From: Synechococcus sp. AG-670-B23
GTDB taxonomy: Bacteria > Cyanobacteriota > Cyanobacteriia > PCC-6307 > Cyanobiaceae
Length of the DNA stretch: 54,495 nt
Direction of reading: 5' to 3'
NCBI GenBank assembly: GCA_003209165.1
Contig: QCSL01000011.1
Span: forward strand, 1 to 54,495
In this document: piece after piece, positions 17,694 to 28,887 of the stretch
Numbering within the stretch: position 1 is the stretch's first letter
Layout of the letters: every line of letters starts with the position of its first letter
The notes under the pieces: model-generated
Told to the model about the DNA's origin: nothing
The model's input: the letters and a program-made list of their open reading frames with translations, nothing else
Databases searched by the model: none
Program-made: the position numbers and the translations under genes

Positions 17694-18881
17694 TCAGAGC
17701 AGATACCGAAGCAGTCGAAGGCCGTAACGCTCGAAGTTGTAGTCGAACAGCAGCTCTGAGAGAGCTAGGGCTTTTGCTTTCGTTGAAAGCCCATGTATCA
17801 GTCTTTGGAGACGTTGATCCGCTCTTGAATTGTCGAGCCCCCACCAAGTACGCCGCGCTAAACGGCCCGACACCGACCAGCGCCAACTCTGCTGGGCGTT
17901 CAGCCGCTCTTGGTAGTGACGGGCCATGGCCGTCGAATCTCCATGCATCCCTTCAGCCATCAACAGATCGGCCAATTGATCGGCACTGTCCATCGCATGG
18001 CGAATACCTTCTCCCCCAAGCAAATTGGCGGAGCTTGCGGCATCCCCTACAGCCAGCAACGCCCCTGCCGCTAACAGTTCAGACCTGTAGATGCTGCTGG
18101 ACAAGCGCCCGCCATGGCGATCCAGCACCGTGCAAGCGCTCAATCCGCAACGCTGAATCAACCGCTTAAGGGGACGCGCCAGGCTGCCGGGAATCGGACG
18201 ATCCGCCGGTGGGAGGTGACAGACACCCACCTTCAGGCGTTGACCCTGCATGGGGAAGATCCAGCCGTATCCATGTGGAATCCAGGCGGTGCCTAAGAAG
18301 AAACTGATCCGATCTCGCCAGGCTGCAACCTGACGATCATCGGCCTGCAGCAACCACTCAACGCCGATGCCCTCCAGGAGCGGATCCTTTGGGTTGGGCC
18401 TGAGGCCGGCCTGCTGAAGCAGATCACGGCGTGCACCCGTGGCATCAATCAGCCACCGAGCTGAGCGCATTGAAGTCTGACCATCGCTCGTCTGCAGCTG
18501 CACGCTGGCACCCTCGTCTGTGACAGTGCTCAGCGATGCCCGACAGCCCTGGATCAACTCCACCCCATGGCGGCGCGCCTCCTCCCAGAGCCAAGAACGA
18601 AGCCGGCCGAAGTCGAGCACCACCCCAAGATCGTCGTCAGACCACCACTGATGAACGAGACCGGAAGGATCGTGCAGCTGCCAGCCCTGCCAGGTGGCGG
18701 CAATGGCTTCATCCGGCAGACCAAGCCGAAGAACTGCCTCCAGAGGCAGCGCAGCACTGGAATAGGCATGGCGTTCCGGATCCACCAAGCGATCCACCAG
18801 GGTGACCTCAGCTCCCACGCGAGCCAGTTGGATCGCCAGGCGGGCTCCGGAAGGCCCCGCGCCAACGATCAGAACCGACAC
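17694..18881 (-). CDS. FAD-dependent oxidoreductase, geranylgeranyl-reductase-like
   Basis: A flavoprotein of about 395 residues. The Rossmann dinucleotide motif VLIVGAGPSGARLAIQLARVG is at the very N terminus, and the second FAD motif GALLAVGDAASSANLLGGEGIRHAM lies in the C-terminal half. This is the layout of the geranylgeranyl reductase/lycopene cyclase superfamily. The real ChlP is longer and differs, so the substrate is open. The start is uncertain: GTG 18881 begins directly at the Rossmann strand, 13 bases after dxs ends, while an ATG at 18962 would overlap dxs by 68 bases. Cotranscription with dxs, which supplies isoprenoid precursor, agrees with an isoprenoid or carotenoid role. Confidence 0.8.
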   Translation of the reverse strand: MSVLIVGAGPSGARLAIQLARVGAEVTLVDRLVDPERHAYSSAALPLEAVLRLGLPDEAIAATWQGWQLHDPSGLVHQWWSDDDLGVVLDFGRLRSWLWEEARRHGVELIQGCRASLSTVTDEGASVQLQTSDGQTSMRSARWLIDATGARRDLLQQAGLRPNPKDPLLEGIGVEWLLQADDRQVAAWRDRISFFLGTAWIPHGYGWIFPMQGQRLKVGVCHLPPADRPIPGSLARPLKRLIQRCGLSACTVLDRHGGRLSSSIYRSELLAAGALLAVGDAASSANLLGGEGIRHAMDSADQLADLLMAEGMHGDSTAMARHYQERLNAQQSWRWSVSGRLARRTWWGLDNSRADQRLQRLIHGLSTKAKALALSELLFDYNFERYGLRLLRYLL

Positions 18882-18894
18882 GGAGCCATCCGTT

Positions 18895-20826
18895 TCAGGC
18901 CTGCAGAGCCTTGATTGAAGCGGTGGATGGCAGATCGCCAGCGGTCTTGCTGAAGCGCTCAAGGATTCGTTCAGTCATTTGTGCAGGGGTCAGACCGAGA
19001 TCCTCCTTGCTCTGCTGTGGCGTGGCGTGATCGACCAGCTGATCGGGAATGCCGATACGCAGCATCGAGACGTTGATGTCCTGATCGATCAACGACTCCA
19101 GAACAGCAGCACCAAATCCTCCGGGAAGCGCTCCCTCTTCCATGGTGACCACGCGGGTGATGCGTCGCGCCAGAGGGTGAATCAGAGCCTGATCCAGCGG
19201 TCGCAAGAAACGAGCGTTGATCACAGTGGTTGAAAGCCCGGCCTCCTCCAGCAGAGTTGCTGTAGCAATGGCCTGAGCCACCATCGAGCCGTAGGCCACG
19301 ATCATTAGATCGTCCCCTTCGCGCAGCAATTCACCGCGGCCGATCGGCAGGGATTCCCAACCCTCTTCCATCAACGGCACGCCTTCCCCGGAGCCCCGGG
19401 GAATGCGGAGAGCTGTGGGCCCATCGTGATGGAGACAGGTCACCAACATCTGCTGTAGCTCAGCTTCATCCTTCGGAGCCATCACCGTGTAGTTGGGAAT
19501 GGCCCGCATATAGCTGATGTCGTACTGACCCTGGTGGGTTGGTCCATCTGCGCCAACGATGCCGGCACGATCGAGCACGAAGGTGACCGGCAGCTTCTGG
19601 ATGCCCACGTCGTGGATCAACTGGTCGTAGGCGCGCTGCAGGAAGGTGCTGTATATGGCGACAACGGGGCGCAACCCCTCGCAGGCCATGCCCGCAGCCA
19701 GGGTGACGGCGTGTTGCTCCGCAATGCCGACGTCCACGTATTGCTCGGGGATGGCCTTCTGCAGCAGGTCAAGTCCGGTGCCGGTGGCCATGGCCGCAGT
19801 GATGCCGATCACCCGACTGTTTTGCTCACAGAGCTTGACCAGGGTCTGCCCAAACACTTTGCTATAGCTGGGGGGCTTGGGTTTCGACGAGGGAATCGCC
19901 TTGCCGGTGCTCAGATCAAAGGCTGATTGGGCGTGGTAGCCAACCTGATCAGCCTCGGCATAGGGATAGCCCTTTCCCTTGGTGGTGACCACATGCACCA
20001 GCACAGGACCGCCCTCACGGTGGGCGGCCTGGAAGGTGCGCACCATTTCACCGATGTCATGGCCGTCAATCGGCCCCATGTAGGTGAATCCCAGCTCCTC
20101 AAAGACAGCACCCACCTTGGGAACCGCGAGGCGACGCATGCTTCCCTTCAGCCGGTTGAGTTCCGCGGGAATCTCACCACCCATGAAGGGAAGGTTCCGA
20201 ACGCTTTCCTCAACACTCCCTGACAGAAACTGCATTGGTGGGCTGAGCCGCGCACGGTTGAGCACATTCGATAGCGCCCCCACCGGAGGAGAGATCGACA
20301 TGTCGTTGTCGTTCAGCACCACCAGGAGCGGTGTGTTGGGTAGGTGTCCGGCGTGGTTGATGGCCTCCAAAGCCATGCCGCCTGTCAGCGCACCATCACC
20401 AATGACGGCAACGCACTTGAACGACTCACCCCGGTTGTCCCGTGCCAATGCCATTCCTAGCGCAGCGGAAATGGAAGTGCTGGCATGGCCTGCTCCAAAA
20501 TGGTCGAAACCACTCTCTGAGCGCTTGAGGTAACCGGCCACTCCGCGCTGCTGACGAAGAGAATCGAAGTCGTTGAACCGGCCGGTAATCAGCTTATGCG
20601 GGTAGGCCTGATGGCCCACATCCCAGACCACACGGTCAAGGTCGAGGTCCAGGGTCTGATACAACGCCAGGGTCAGCTCCACAACCCCCAGACCTGGACC
20701 CAGATGTCCACCGCTGGTGGACACTACCTGCAGATGCCTCTCACGGATCTGCCGAGCCACATCCTCGAGCTGAGCCGGACTGAGGCCGTGCAGTTCATTC
20801 GGATGCTTCAGATCTCCGAGATGCAT
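18895..20826 (-). CDS. dxs: 1-deoxy-D-xylulose-5-phosphate synthase
   Basis: A 643-residue thiamine-diphosphate enzyme that condenses pyruvate and glyceraldehyde 3-phosphate, the first step of the MEP isoprenoid pathway. Visible signatures are [33 protein letters not shown], the ThDP site [20 protein letters not shown]...NDNDMSI and the transketolase domain's [18 protein letters not shown]. The start at 20826 ([13 protein letters not shown]) matches the family; the frame is open upstream but would overlap the divergent ilvA. The gene is followed closely by the GGR-like oxidoreductase. Confidence 0.96.
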   Translation of the reverse strand: MHLGDLKHPNELHGLSPAQLEDVARQIRERHLQVVSTSGGHLGPGLGVVELTLALYQTLDLDLDRVVWDVGHQAYPHKLITGRFNDFDSLRQQRGVAGYLKRSESGFDHFGAGHASTSISAALGMALARDNRGESFKCVAVIGDGALTGGMALEAINHAGHLPNTPLLVVLNDNDMSISPPVGALSNVLNRARLSPPMQFLSGSVEESVRNLPFMGGEIPAELNRLKGSMRRLAVPKVGAVFEELGFTYMGPIDGHDIGEMVRTFQAAHREGGPVLVHVVTTKGKGYPYAEADQVGYHAQSAFDLSTGKAIPSSKPKPPSYSKVFGQTLVKLCEQNSRVIGITAAMATGTGLDLLQKAIPEQYVDVGIAEQHAVTLAAGMACEGLRPVVAIYSTFLQRAYDQLIHDVGIQKLPVTFVLDRAGIVGADGPTHQGQYDISYMRAIPNYTVMAPKDEAELQQMLVTCLHHDGPTALRIPRGSGEGVPLMEEGWESLPIGRGELLREGDDLMIVAYGSMVAQAIATATLLEEAGLSTTVINARFLRPLDQALIHPLARRITRVVTMEEGALPGGFGAAVLESLIDQDINVSMLRIGIPDQLVDHATPQQSKEDLGLTPAQMTERILERFSKTAGDLPSTASIKALQA

Positions 20827-20906
20827 GCACTGCCAACTCCAATACGAGCAATCTACGGGAACCAATCCAGATCCTGTCTGGATCGAACCCTTGGAAGAAT
20901 GGTGAG

Positions 20907-22436
20907 ATGACCGACTACCTGCAGAGGATCCTGCGCGCCCGCGTCTATGACGTGGCGCGGACAACCCCTTTGGATCACGCCCCCAATCTGAGCCGCCGGC
21001 TGAACAACACGGTCTGGCTGAAGCGTGAGGATCTCCAGCCGGTGTTCTCGTTCAAACTGCGTGGCGCCTACAACCGCATGGCGCAGCTCAGCGCCGACGA
21101 GCTGATGCGCGGTGTAATTGCCTCCAGTGCCGGCAACCATGCCCAGGGCGTCGCGCTGAGTGCCCAGCGGCTCGGCTGTCGAGCAGTGATTGTGATGCCG
21201 AGCACCACCCCAGAGGTGAAAGTACGTGCTGTGCGGGCCTTGGGCGGTGACGTTGTCCTCCATGGCGAGACCTACGACGAGTGTTCCGCGGAAGCGCAGC
21301 GACGATGCAAGGCAGAGGGCCTCACCTTCATCCACCCCTTTGACGATCCAGAGGTGATTGCAGGTCAGGGGACAATCGGCATGGAGATCATGCGCCAGGC
21401 CGAGCAACCACCAAACGTTATCTATGTGGCCGTGGGCGGTGGTGGCCTAATCGCAGGAATTGCTGCTTACGTCAAACGGCTCTGGCCAGAAACTGAGGTG
21501 ATCGGCGTAGAGCCGATCGATGCCGATGCCCTGAGTCGTTCTTTGGAGCAGGGGCGGCGCGTGGAACTGGAGCAGGTGGGTTTGTTTGCTGATGGAGTTG
21601 CCGTGAGAAAGGTGGGCGAACACACCTTTGATCTGGCCCAGCAGTTCGTCGATCGGATGGTGCGAGTCGACACCGATGCCATCTGTGCAGCGATCAAGGA
21701 CGTTTTCGAGGACACCCGTTCGATCCTGGAACCGGCGGGTGCACTGGCAATTGCCGGGCTCAAGCAGGACGTGGCCGATCGCAACCTGGCGGGGCGCAAT
21801 CTCGTGGCGGTGGCCTGCGGGGCCAACATGAACTTTGAGCGCCTGCGCTTCATCGCGGAACGGGCAGAGCTCGGTGAAGAGCGAGAAGCAATGTTGGCAG
21901 TGGAGATTCCCGAATCGCCCGGCAGCCTTAGGCGGCTTTGCGAACTGCTGCGGGAGAGAAGCCTCACGGAATTCAGCTACCGCATGACAGATGGCGCCAC
22001 GGCGCAGATCTTCATCGGGGTGCAGGTGAAAGATGAAAACGACCGTGCCTCACTGCTGAGCCAACTGGAGCGTGGAGGCTTCCCCTCCCTTGATCTAAGC
22101 GATAACGAATTTGCCAAGGTCCACTTGCGTTACATGGTGGGAGGCCGTCTGCCGTCTTCAGCGCGCACAGCTTGCGCCGGGAAGTGCAATGAGCTGCTGT
22201 ATCGCTTCGAATTCCCCGAACGCCCGGGTGCCTTGATGAGCTTCGTTGATGCCCTGCACCCCGGCTGGAGCATCAGCATCTTCCACTACAGAAACCACGG
22301 TGCCGACGTGGGGCGCATCGTTGTCGGTGTGCTGGTGCCGGAACAGGAGATGGAGGGGTGGACCGAATTCCTCAATGCCCTTGGGTATCGCCACTGGGAT
22401 GAAACCAACAACCCGGCCTATGGCCTGTTCCTTTAA
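20907..22436 (+). CDS. ilvA: Threonine ammonia-lyase, biosynthetic
   Basis: A 509-residue PLP enzyme that deaminates threonine to 2-oxobutanoate, the first step of isoleucine synthesis. The PLP lysine lies in [28 protein letters not shown] and the phosphate-binding [13 protein letters not shown] are conserved. The C-terminal third has two ACT-like regulatory repeats, one starting at [13 protein letters not shown] and one at [13 protein letters not shown], consistent with feedback control by isoleucine and valine. This is the long regulated form rather than the catabolic short form. It is divergent from dxs and followed by scpB. Confidence 0.95.
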   Translation: MTDYLQRILRARVYDVARTTPLDHAPNLSRRLNNTVWLKREDLQPVFSFKLRGAYNRMAQLSADELMRGVIASSAGNHAQGVALSAQRLGCRAVIVMPSTTPEVKVRAVRALGGDVVLHGETYDECSAEAQRRCKAEGLTFIHPFDDPEVIAGQGTIGMEIMRQAEQPPNVIYVAVGGGGLIAGIAAYVKRLWPETEVIGVEPIDADALSRSLEQGRRVELEQVGLFADGVAVRKVGEHTFDLAQQFVDRMVRVDTDAICAAIKDVFEDTRSILEPAGALAIAGLKQDVADRNLAGRNLVAVACGANMNFERLRFIAERAELGEEREAMLAVEIPESPGSLRRLCELLRERSLTEFSYRMTDGATAQIFIGVQVKDENDRASLLSQLERGGFPSLDLSDNEFAKVHLRYMVGGRLPSSARTACAGKCNELLYRFEFPERPGALMSFVDALHPGWSISIFHYRNHGADVGRIVVGVLVPEQEMEGWTEFLNALGYRHWDETNNPAYGLFL

Positions 22437-22474
22437 GTTTCAGGGGGTAACTTGGGTGCTCTCGAGGGGCTGTG

Positions 22475-22972
22475 ATGACGTCTCCATCCCTGCCCACACG
22501 GCTCGAGGCGATTCTTTACCTCAAGGGTCGGCCCGTCAGCATCGACGAACTTGCTGAACTGGCTGACTCCGATCGCCGCATGGTGGAAGAGGCTCTCGTG
22601 GCGCTCACCGCCTCCTATGCCCAGCGGGACAGTGCTCTGGAAATTGTTGAACATGGCGGTCGCTACGGGCTACAGCTCAGGCCTGGCATGGGCGATCTGG
22701 TGAAAGACCTGCTGCCAGTGAATCTGTCCACGGCAACCTTGCGAACCCTCGCCACCATCGCCCTGAAGAGGCGGATCCTCCAATCCGATCTCGTGGATTT
22801 GCGGGGATCGGGTGCCTACGACCACATTAAGGAGCTGCTGGCGCAGGAATTCATCGAACGGCGCCGACAGAGCGAGGGGCGTTCCTATTGGCTGACCCTC
22901 ACTGAAAAATTCCATCGCACCTTCTCTGTGCTTCCTGATCTCGGGGCGACCGATTTGACAGAAGCTGCATAA
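22475..22972 (+). CDS. scpB: Chromosome segregation/condensation protein ScpB
   Basis: A 165-residue winged-helix kleisin-associated subunit of the SMC-ScpAB condensin. RLEAILYLKGRPVSIDELAEL opens the first winged helix, and the second contains DLRGSGAYDHIKELLAQEFI and GRSYWLTLTEKF. The usual ScpB is about 170-200 residues, so this is complete but compact. ATG 22475 is preferred; a GTG sits one codon before it. A GAGG precedes the start. scpA and smc are not in the window. Confidence 0.9.
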   Translation: MTSPSLPTRLEAILYLKGRPVSIDELAELADSDRRMVEEALVALTASYAQRDSALEIVEHGGRYGLQLRPGMGDLVKDLLPVNLSTATLRTLATIALKRRILQSDLVDLRGSGAYDHIKELLAQEFIERRRQSEGRSYWLTLTEKFHRTFSVLPDLGATDLTEAA

Positions 22973-22997
22973 AGTCGGGTTTAGATCAGCTCCCTTC

Positions 22998-23294
22998 ATG
23001 GAATCTTTACCCGTCACCCTGCTGCAGGTGCTGTCTCAAACCCTGCAGATCTACTCGTTGGTGCTGATCGTTCGGGTTCTGCTGAGCTGGTTCCCCAACC
23101 TTGATTGGAGCAATCCGGTACTGAGCAGCGTGAGTGCAATCACCGATCCCTACCTCAACGCCTTCAGGGGTTTGATTCCACCGCTTGGGGGCATTGACCT
23201 CTCGGCCATCCTTGCCTTCCTGGCCCTGAATCTTCTTCAGAGCCTGGTTGGACAGTCGATCAGCGCTTTTTACATGTCGGGATCAACCTGGTGA
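22998..23294 (+). CDS. YggT/Ycf19-family membrane protein
   Basis: A 98-residue protein with two hydrophobic regions. TLQIYSLVLIVRVLLSWFPN is the YggT motif, with the conserved Arg and SWFP. SVSAITDPYLNAFRGLIPPLGGIDLSAILAF follows, with the typical DPYL...RGLIPP. Members sit in the inner or thylakoid membrane and are linked to organelle nucleoid distribution and cell division in phototrophs. The stop abuts the convergent secreted-protein gene with no gap. Confidence 0.88.
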   Translation: MESLPVTLLQVLSQTLQIYSLVLIVRVLLSWFPNLDWSNPVLSSVSAITDPYLNAFRGLIPPLGGIDLSAILAFLALNLLQSLVGQSISAFYMSGSTW

Positions 23295-23768
23295 TCACTG
23301 CTGGTTAATGCCCCGTTCCAGCGGCAGAAGATCATCGTCGTCAGCATCAACACGGGTTCGAACCGGCGCATTGAACCCGCGGGCGCGGGCATTTTTGATC
23401 ACAAACGGTCCAGGAGTTCCTGCAGGAACAGAGATTCGTAAAGCGAAAGGGGAGTGGCCGGGATTCACATCCCCGATCGTTCCCACCCGGGTTCGGTTTG
23501 GAAGAACGGGTTCACCGCTGGAATCCAGGATTCGTGCGTAGACATCGGTGTCGACGACGCTGTTTTTACTGCGGTTGTCAACGTCTCCCGTCAGCACATA
23601 ACAACTGGCACCCACCGGCCGGCTCAGCTCAGGTTGATTGCCAGCATCCTGCTCACCGCAGGGATCCAGGCGAACTTCACTGAGTTGCAGTTCAGCGGCA
23701 TCGCAGGGGAGTGCCAGCCCCAGCAGCAGAGGCAGGCTGCAAAACAAGGCAAGGAGTCGTCGGAGCAT
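23295..23768 (-). CDS. Secreted protein of unknown function
   Basis: A 157-residue protein with a signal peptide, MLRRLLALFCSLPLLLGLALPCDA, and a mature part rich in beta-prone segments. Two Cys occur in the mature part, in LDPCGEQDAG and GASCYVLTG, and could form a disulfide. The FALRISVPAGTPGPF and acidic DADDDD segments near the C terminus are distinctive. I do not recognise a family; homologues are expected in other marine picocyanobacteria. The start is ATG 23768, because the upstream extension overlaps the MazG-like gene. It is cotranscribed behind that gene with a 7-base gap. Confidence 0.7.
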   Translation of the reverse strand: MLRRLLALFCSLPLLLGLALPCDAAELQLSEVRLDPCGEQDAGNQPELSRPVGASCYVLTGDVDNRSKNSVVDTDVYARILDSSGEPVLPNRTRVGTIGDVNPGHSPFALRISVPAGTPGPFVIKNARARGFNAPVRTRVDADDDDLLPLERGINQQ

Positions 23769-23775
23769 CAGGAAA

Positions 23776-24105
23776 TCAACGTTGGTCACCGCTTCCACCG
23801 ATGCACCCACGGGCAGCCCGGCTCGAAAGCTTCTGCAGGTTGGCTTCAGCCACCTCATTCAATTCATAACCCAGTTCGCTGGACAACTGAGCCACGTACC
23901 AGAGCACATCACCCAGTTCCAACTTGATCGCTTCGCGGGTGTCGGCATCAAAGACACCCTCACGATCGCGAATCACCTTTTTCACCTTGTCGGCCACCTC
24001 GCCGGCTTCACCTGTCAAACCGAGCGTCGGATAGATGGGGTTACGGCCAACATCCGGGTAGGCAGCCGTCTTTCGGGCGGCGCTCTGATAGGAATTCATC
24101 TCCAT
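23776..24105 (-). CDS. MazG-like nucleotide pyrophosphohydrolase
   Basis: A 109-residue all-alpha NTP pyrophosphatase of the MazG superfamily, which hydrolyses nucleoside triphosphates or (p)ppGpp-like substrates to monophosphate and PPi. The Mg-binding helices are visible: LTGEAGEVADKVKKVIRD (EAGEV) and KLELGDVLWYVAQLSSELG (ELGDVLWY). It is a single-domain type, shorter than E. coli MazG. Starts at ATG 24105 or 24099 are both possible. It is divergent from pyk, with only about 56 bases between starts. Confidence 0.85.
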   Translation of the reverse strand: MEMNSYQSAARKTAAYPDVGRNPIYPTLGLTGEAGEVADKVKKVIRDREGVFDADTREAIKLELGDVLWYVAQLSSELGYELNEVAEANLQKLSSRAARGCIGGSGDQR

Positions 24106-24161
24106 GGGGCCGTTTGGGAAACGCCCGGATGGTAGTTTCCGCAGGGACTTTCAGCCGCGAT

Positions 24162-25613
24162 ATGGGCCAGTTCGACCTGAACCGACGGACCAAGATCGTG
24201 GCCACCATCGGACCAGCCACGGAGAGTCCGGAGCTGATCAAGGAGCTGGTGAAGGCTGGCGCCACAACATTCAGGCTGAACTTCTCCCACGGGGACCACA
24301 GCGAACACGCCGCACGCATCGCCACGATTCGGCAGGTGTCTGAAGAACTGGGACAGACCATCGGCATCCTTCAAGACCTTCAGGGGCCAAAAATTCGGCT
24401 CGGGCGTTTTGCAGAGGGGCCGATCACCCTGGCCAATGGCGATCCCTTCACCCTCACCTCACGGCCGGTGAGCTGCGACAAAACGATCGCAACAGTGACT
24501 TACAACAAACTCGCCGACGAAGTCACCGCCGGAAGCCGGATCCTGCTCGACGACGGACGCGTCGAGATGAAGGTCGATTCCGTCGACCAAGCGCAACAGA
24601 CCCTGCATTGCACCGTCACAGTCGGTGGAGTTCTCTCAAACAACAAGGGCGTCAACTTCCCGGACGTCCAGCTTTCCGTTCGCGCCCTTACCGACAAGGA
24701 CAAAACCGACCTGGCTTTCGGCCTCAGCCAGGGGGTGGACTGGGTGGCCCTAAGCTTCGTGACTAATCCCTCCGACATGGAGGAGATTCGCGGGCTCATC
24801 CGTGAACAGGGCCATGAGACCCCTGTGGTGGCGAAGATAGAAAAATTTGAGGCCATCGATCAGATCGATTCGATCCTTCCGCTGTGTGACGGCGTGATGG
24901 TGGCCCGCGGTGACCTTGGGGTGGAGATGCCGGCCGAGGAAGTTCCACTGCTACAGAAGGAACTGATTCGCAAGGCCAACAGCCTCGGCATTCCCATAAT
25001 CACGGCCACCCAGATGCTGGATTCCATGGCCTCCAGCCCCCGGCCGACCCGCGCTGAAGTGAGCGACGTGGCCAACGCCATCCTTGATGGCACCGACGCC
25101 GTGATGCTCTCCAACGAAACCGCAGTTGGGGATTTCCCCGTGGAAGCGGTTCAGACCATGGCCACCATTGCGCGACGAATCGAGAAGGACTACCCCCAAC
25201 GTTCCATCGACAGCCATCTGCCCAGCACCATTCCCAATGCCTTGAGCGGTGCGGTCAGCACCATCGCCAGCCAGCTCAATGCTTCCGCAATTGTTCCCCT
25301 CACCAAAAGCGGAGCCACAGCGCGCAACGTCAGCAAGTTTCGGCCTGCAGCACCCATCCTGGCCATTACCCCCAATCGCACCGTTGCCTGCCGTCTTCAG
25401 CTGGTCTGGGGCGTCACCCCCCTTGTGATTCCTCAGAGTGAACGCACCACGCAGACATTCCATGCCGCCATGATTAATGCTAGGGAGCTGGATCTGCTTA
25501 AGGAAGGCGATCTAGTAGTCCAATCCGCAGGCACCCATGCAGGTGTTTCCGGATCCACGGATTTGGTCAAGGTGAGCATCGTCAGCAACGAAGCTGAGGC
25601 GACACTGATCTGA
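24162..25613 (+). CDS. pyk: Pyruvate kinase
   Basis: A 483-residue glycolytic enzyme converting phosphoenolpyruvate and ADP to pyruvate and ATP. The start MGQFDLNRRTKIVATIGPA is typical. The metal and substrate site is GVMVARGDLGVEMPAEEVP, followed by ITATQMLDSMASSPRPTRAEVSD. An allosteric C-terminal domain with LTKSGATARNVSKFRPAAPI is complete. An in-frame ATG at 24114 would add 16 residues not seen in homologues. A permease gene starts 13 bases downstream. Confidence 0.96.
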   Translation: MGQFDLNRRTKIVATIGPATESPELIKELVKAGATTFRLNFSHGDHSEHAARIATIRQVSEELGQTIGILQDLQGPKIRLGRFAEGPITLANGDPFTLTSRPVSCDKTIATVTYNKLADEVTAGSRILLDDGRVEMKVDSVDQAQQTLHCTVTVGGVLSNNKGVNFPDVQLSVRALTDKDKTDLAFGLSQGVDWVALSFVTNPSDMEEIRGLIREQGHETPVVAKIEKFEAIDQIDSILPLCDGVMVARGDLGVEMPAEEVPLLQKELIRKANSLGIPIITATQMLDSMASSPRPTRAEVSDVANAILDGTDAVMLSNETAVGDFPVEAVQTMATIARRIEKDYPQRSIDSHLPSTIPNALSGAVSTIASQLNASAIVPLTKSGATARNVSKFRPAAPILAITPNRTVACRLQLVWGVTPLVIPQSERTTQTFHAAMINARELDLLKEGDLVVQSAGTHAGVSGSTDLVKVSIVSNEAEATLI

Positions 25614-25626
25614 ACGACGCCACACC

Positions 25627-26856
25627 ATGAACCGGCGCATGCCCGCAACGGAAACGTTGCGGATGGCCCTCTCCACCCTGCGGAGCAATCGCCTGCGCAG
25701 CCTGCTCACCATGGTGGGCATCGTCATAGGCAATGCCTCAGTAATCACGCTGGTTGGGGTGGGGCGTGGTGCCCAGGGGCTGGCCGAGGAGCAACTGACC
25801 AACCTCGGCGCCAATGTGCTGTTTGTGGTTCCGGGCAACAACAACACTCGCCGCCAGGGAGCAACACGACCCAAAACCCTCGTGCTGGAGGACGCCGATG
25901 CGATCGCGACGCAAGTTCCAAGCGTCAAGCGCGTTGCCCCTCAGATCAACAGCAACCAGGTGGTGCAGGCGGGAGCACGCAGTTCCACCAGCGCGGTTTA
26001 TGGCGTCACACCGGAATTCGTTCCAGTTCGCAGCTTCGAGGTGGCTAAGGGTCGGTTTATCAGCGCCCAAGACGAAGCGGGCGCTCGGGCCGTTGCTGTT
26101 CTCGGCTCTGATCTACGCACCAAGTTGTTTCCCACGGGCCCAGCAATCGGCCAGCAGGTGCGCATCGGCAATCAAGGCTTTGAGGTGATCGGCGTGATGG
26201 CTCCCAAAGGAGCTGTTTTCGGCAGCAACCAGGACGAAAACGCTTACATCCCGCTCTCAACAATGGTTAACCGGATCACCGGGCGGGATCCGATTTACGG
26301 CGTCAGCCTCACCTTCATCAGTGTTGAGGCCAATGATGAACAGAGCACAAGTGCAGCCAGCTTTCAGGTCACCAACCTTCTGAGGCAGCGCCACCGGATT
26401 CTGAGGGATGACGATTTTGCGGTGCGGTCCCAGAAGGATGCCCTCACCATCGTGGGCACGATCACAGGAGGGCTCACCTTGATGCTCGGGGCCATCGGGG
26501 GGATTTCCCTTCTTGTGGGCGGCATCGGGATCATGAACATCATGCTGGTGTCCGTCAGCGAACGAACCGAGGAGATCGGTCTGCGCAAAGCCCTGGGAGC
26601 GCGCAGCAGTGATGTGCTTCAGCAGTTTCTGGTCGAATCCCTGGTGCTCGCCAGCCTTGGCGGCGCCATCGGCACACTTTTGGGACTGGGAACGGTGAGC
26701 CTGGTGGCTGCAGTCACCCCTCTTCCGGCAGCGATCGGAGCCACCACGGTGGTGGTCACCGTGGGGCTCTCTGGATCCATCGGACTGTTTTTCGGCGTCG
26801 TGCCGGCCCGACGGGCCGCCAAACTCGACCCGATTGTTGCCCTGAGAAGTCTCTGA
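25627..26856 (+). CDS. MacB-like ABC transporter permease
   Basis: A 409-residue permease with one N-terminal helix ([24 protein letters not shown]), a large periplasmic MacB-PCD domain (residues about 45-260) and three C-terminal helices of the FtsX fold. That fold includes [32 protein letters not shown], the clearest signature. Such permeases work with a separate ATPase and a membrane-fusion protein in mechanotransmission export of lipids, peptides or drugs. Neither partner is encoded nearby, so the ATPase must come from elsewhere. It lies between pyk and ftsH on the same strand. Confidence 0.9.
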   Translation: MNRRMPATETLRMALSTLRSNRLRSLLTMVGIVIGNASVITLVGVGRGAQGLAEEQLTNLGANVLFVVPGNNNTRRQGATRPKTLVLEDADAIATQVPSVKRVAPQINSNQVVQAGARSSTSAVYGVTPEFVPVRSFEVAKGRFISAQDEAGARAVAVLGSDLRTKLFPTGPAIGQQVRIGNQGFEVIGVMAPKGAVFGSNQDENAYIPLSTMVNRITGRDPIYGVSLTFISVEANDEQSTSAASFQVTNLLRQRHRILRDDDFAVRSQKDALTIVGTITGGLTLMLGAIGGISLLVGGIGIMNIMLVSVSERTEEIGLRKALGARSSDVLQQFLVESLVLASLGGAIGTLLGLGTVSLVAAVTPLPAAIGATTVVVTVGLSGSIGLFFGVVPARRAAKLDPIVALRSL

Positions 26857-26914
26857 ACAAGCTTTCAGAATTCAGGCCAACTCCTTTACACTAGTTAACG
26901 AATTTATTCGGCTC

Positions 26915-28834
26915 ATGAATCAGCGCTGGCGCCTTCTTGCCCTCTGGCTATTGCCAATTGGCGTTGTGTTGCTGATTGGCTGGCAGGTGGTGAGCAACGG
27001 AGGCATCAACGGCCTCAGCCGAGACAGCAACGGCACCACCGTCGCTCCCCGTAACGCTGCGGTGGCGCGCATGAGCTACGGCCGCTTCCTGGATTACGTC
27101 GAAGCAGGACGCGTCACAGCCGTCGATATTTACGACGGTGGCCGCAACGCTGTGATCGAAGCAGTCGATCCCGATCTCGATAACCGCGTCCAGCGCCTTC
27201 GTGTTGATCTTCCCGGTCTGGCGCCGGAGCTGATCAACACCCTCAAGACCGAGGGCATCAGCTTTGACATCCATCCCCCCCGCTCGGCGCCTCCGGCACT
27301 GGGTGTCCTGGGCAATCTTCTTTTCCCGTTGCTGTTGATCGGCGCTCTTATCTTCCTTGCCCGCCGCAACAGCAACATGCCTGGCGGCCCAGGCCAGGCC
27401 ATGCAGTTCGGCAAAAGCAAGGCCCGATTTATGATGGAAGCAGAGACCGGCGTCATGTTTGATGACGTGGCTGGTGTCACCGAAGCCAAGCAGGAACTGC
27501 AGGAAGTTGTCACCTTCCTCAAGCAGCCCGAACGGTTCACCTCCGTGGGCGCTCAGATCCCCCGTGGTCTTCTGCTGGTCGGCCCTCCAGGCACCGGCAA
27601 GACCCTCCTCGCCAAGGCCATTGCAGGAGAAGCAGGTGTGCCCTTCTTCTCCCTCTCTGGTTCTGAATTCGTTGAGATGTTTGTTGGCGTTGGTGCCAGC
27701 CGTGTTCGTGACCTGTTCAAGAAGGCCAAAGAAAACAGCCCTTGTCTGATCTTCATCGACGAAATTGATGCCGTTGGCCGCCAGCGGGGCGCTGGCATTG
27801 GTGGAGGCAACGACGAACGTGAACAGACGCTGAACCAGCTCCTGACGGAGATGGATGGCTTCGAAGGCAACAGCGGCATCATCATCATTGCAGCAACCAA
27901 CCGTCCCGATGTTTTGGACTCAGCTCTAATGCGTCCTGGTCGTTTTGACCGTCAGGTCACCGTGGATGCGCCGGATATCAAGGGTCGCCTCGCCATCCTC
28001 GACGTGCATTGCCGGAACAAGAAGCTCGAGGAGGAGTTGTCCCTTGAAAGCATCGCTCGCCGCACCCCTGGCTTCACTGGCGCTGACTTGGCCAACCTGA
28101 TGAACGAAGCTGCGATCCTCACAGCTCGGCGCCGCAAGCAAGCTATTGGTCTGAGCGAGATCGACGATGCGGTCGACCGCATCATTGCTGGCATGGAAGG
28201 CCGCCCCCTTACCGACGGTCGCAGCAAGCGTCTGATCGCTTACCACGAGGTTGGTCATGCCCTGATCGGAACCTTGGTCAAGGACCACGACCCTGTTCAA
28301 AAGGTCACCTTGGTTCCCCGTGGTCAGGCCCAAGGCCTGACCTGGTTTTCCCCTGACGAAGAGCAAACTCTCGTTACACGTGCCCAGCTCAAGGCACGCA
28401 TCATGGGAGCCCTTGGTGGTCGTGCCGCAGAAGATGTGGTGTTCGGTCATCAGGAAGTCACCACCGGAGCCGGTGGTGATATTCAGCAAGTCGCATCGAT
28501 GGCTCGAAACATGGTCACTCGGCTCGGCATGAGTGATCTTGGTCCTGTTGCCCTTGAGGGTGGTGGACAGGAAGTTTTTCTCGGCAGGGATTTGATGTCC
28601 CGCAGTGAAATTTCCGAGTCAATTTCCCAGCAGATTGACGTCCAGGTGCGTGACATGGTAAAGCGCTGTTACGACGAAACCTTTGAGATTGTGGCTTCCA
28701 ATCGAGAAGCCATCGACCGCCTGGTAGAACTCCTGATTGAGAAGGAAACTATGGATGGGGAGGAGTTCAAGGCTGTTGTTGCTGAATTCACTTCTGTCCC
28801 TGAAAAGGACCGCACCGTCGTTACCCTGGACTGA
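26915..28834 (+). CDS. ftsH: ATP-dependent zinc metalloprotease FtsH
   Basis: A 639-residue membrane AAA protease that degrades damaged membrane proteins, including photosystem II D1 in cyanobacteria. Two membrane helices flank a lumenal/periplasmic domain ([16 protein letters not shown], then [20 protein letters not shown]). Walker A GPPGTGKT is near residue 226, Walker B is [12 protein letters not shown], and the second region of homology is [22 protein letters not shown]. The zinc motif HEVGH lies near residue 444. Length is standard. The message ends at a strong terminator. Several FtsH paralogues exist in cyanobacteria; which one this is cannot be settled from sequence alone. Confidence 0.97.
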   Translation: MNQRWRLLALWLLPIGVVLLIGWQVVSNGGINGLSRDSNGTTVAPRNAAVARMSYGRFLDYVEAGRVTAVDIYDGGRNAVIEAVDPDLDNRVQRLRVDLPGLAPELINTLKTEGISFDIHPPRSAPPALGVLGNLLFPLLLIGALIFLARRNSNMPGGPGQAMQFGKSKARFMMEAETGVMFDDVAGVTEAKQELQEVVTFLKQPERFTSVGAQIPRGLLLVGPPGTGKTLLAKAIAGEAGVPFFSLSGSEFVEMFVGVGASRVRDLFKKAKENSPCLIFIDEIDAVGRQRGAGIGGGNDEREQTLNQLLTEMDGFEGNSGIIIIAATNRPDVLDSALMRPGRFDRQVTVDAPDIKGRLAILDVHCRNKKLEEELSLESIARRTPGFTGADLANLMNEAAILTARRRKQAIGLSEIDDAVDRIIAGMEGRPLTDGRSKRLIAYHEVGHALIGTLVKDHDPVQKVTLVPRGQAQGLTWFSPDEEQTLVTRAQLKARIMGALGGRAAEDVVFGHQEVTTGAGGDIQQVASMARNMVTRLGMSDLGPVALEGGGQEVFLGRDLMSRSEISESISQQIDVQVRDMVKRCYDETFEIVASNREAIDRLVELLIEKETMDGEEFKAVVAEFTSVPEKDRTVVTLD

Positions 28835-28857
28835 TTCCGGGGTCCAACAACAAAAAG

Positions 28858-28887
28858 CCCCCGCTTAAGGCGAGCGGGGTTTTTTTA
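28858..28887. terminator. Bidirectional terminator between ftsH and the DUF2256 gene
   Basis: CCCCGCT-taaggcg-AGCGGGG forms a perfect 7-bp GC-rich stem with T7 on the plus strand. On the minus strand the same hairpin is followed by CTTTTTG. It therefore ends ftsH and also serves the opposing clpP-DUF2256 transcript, whose last codon lies inside the T-tract. Confidence 0.85.
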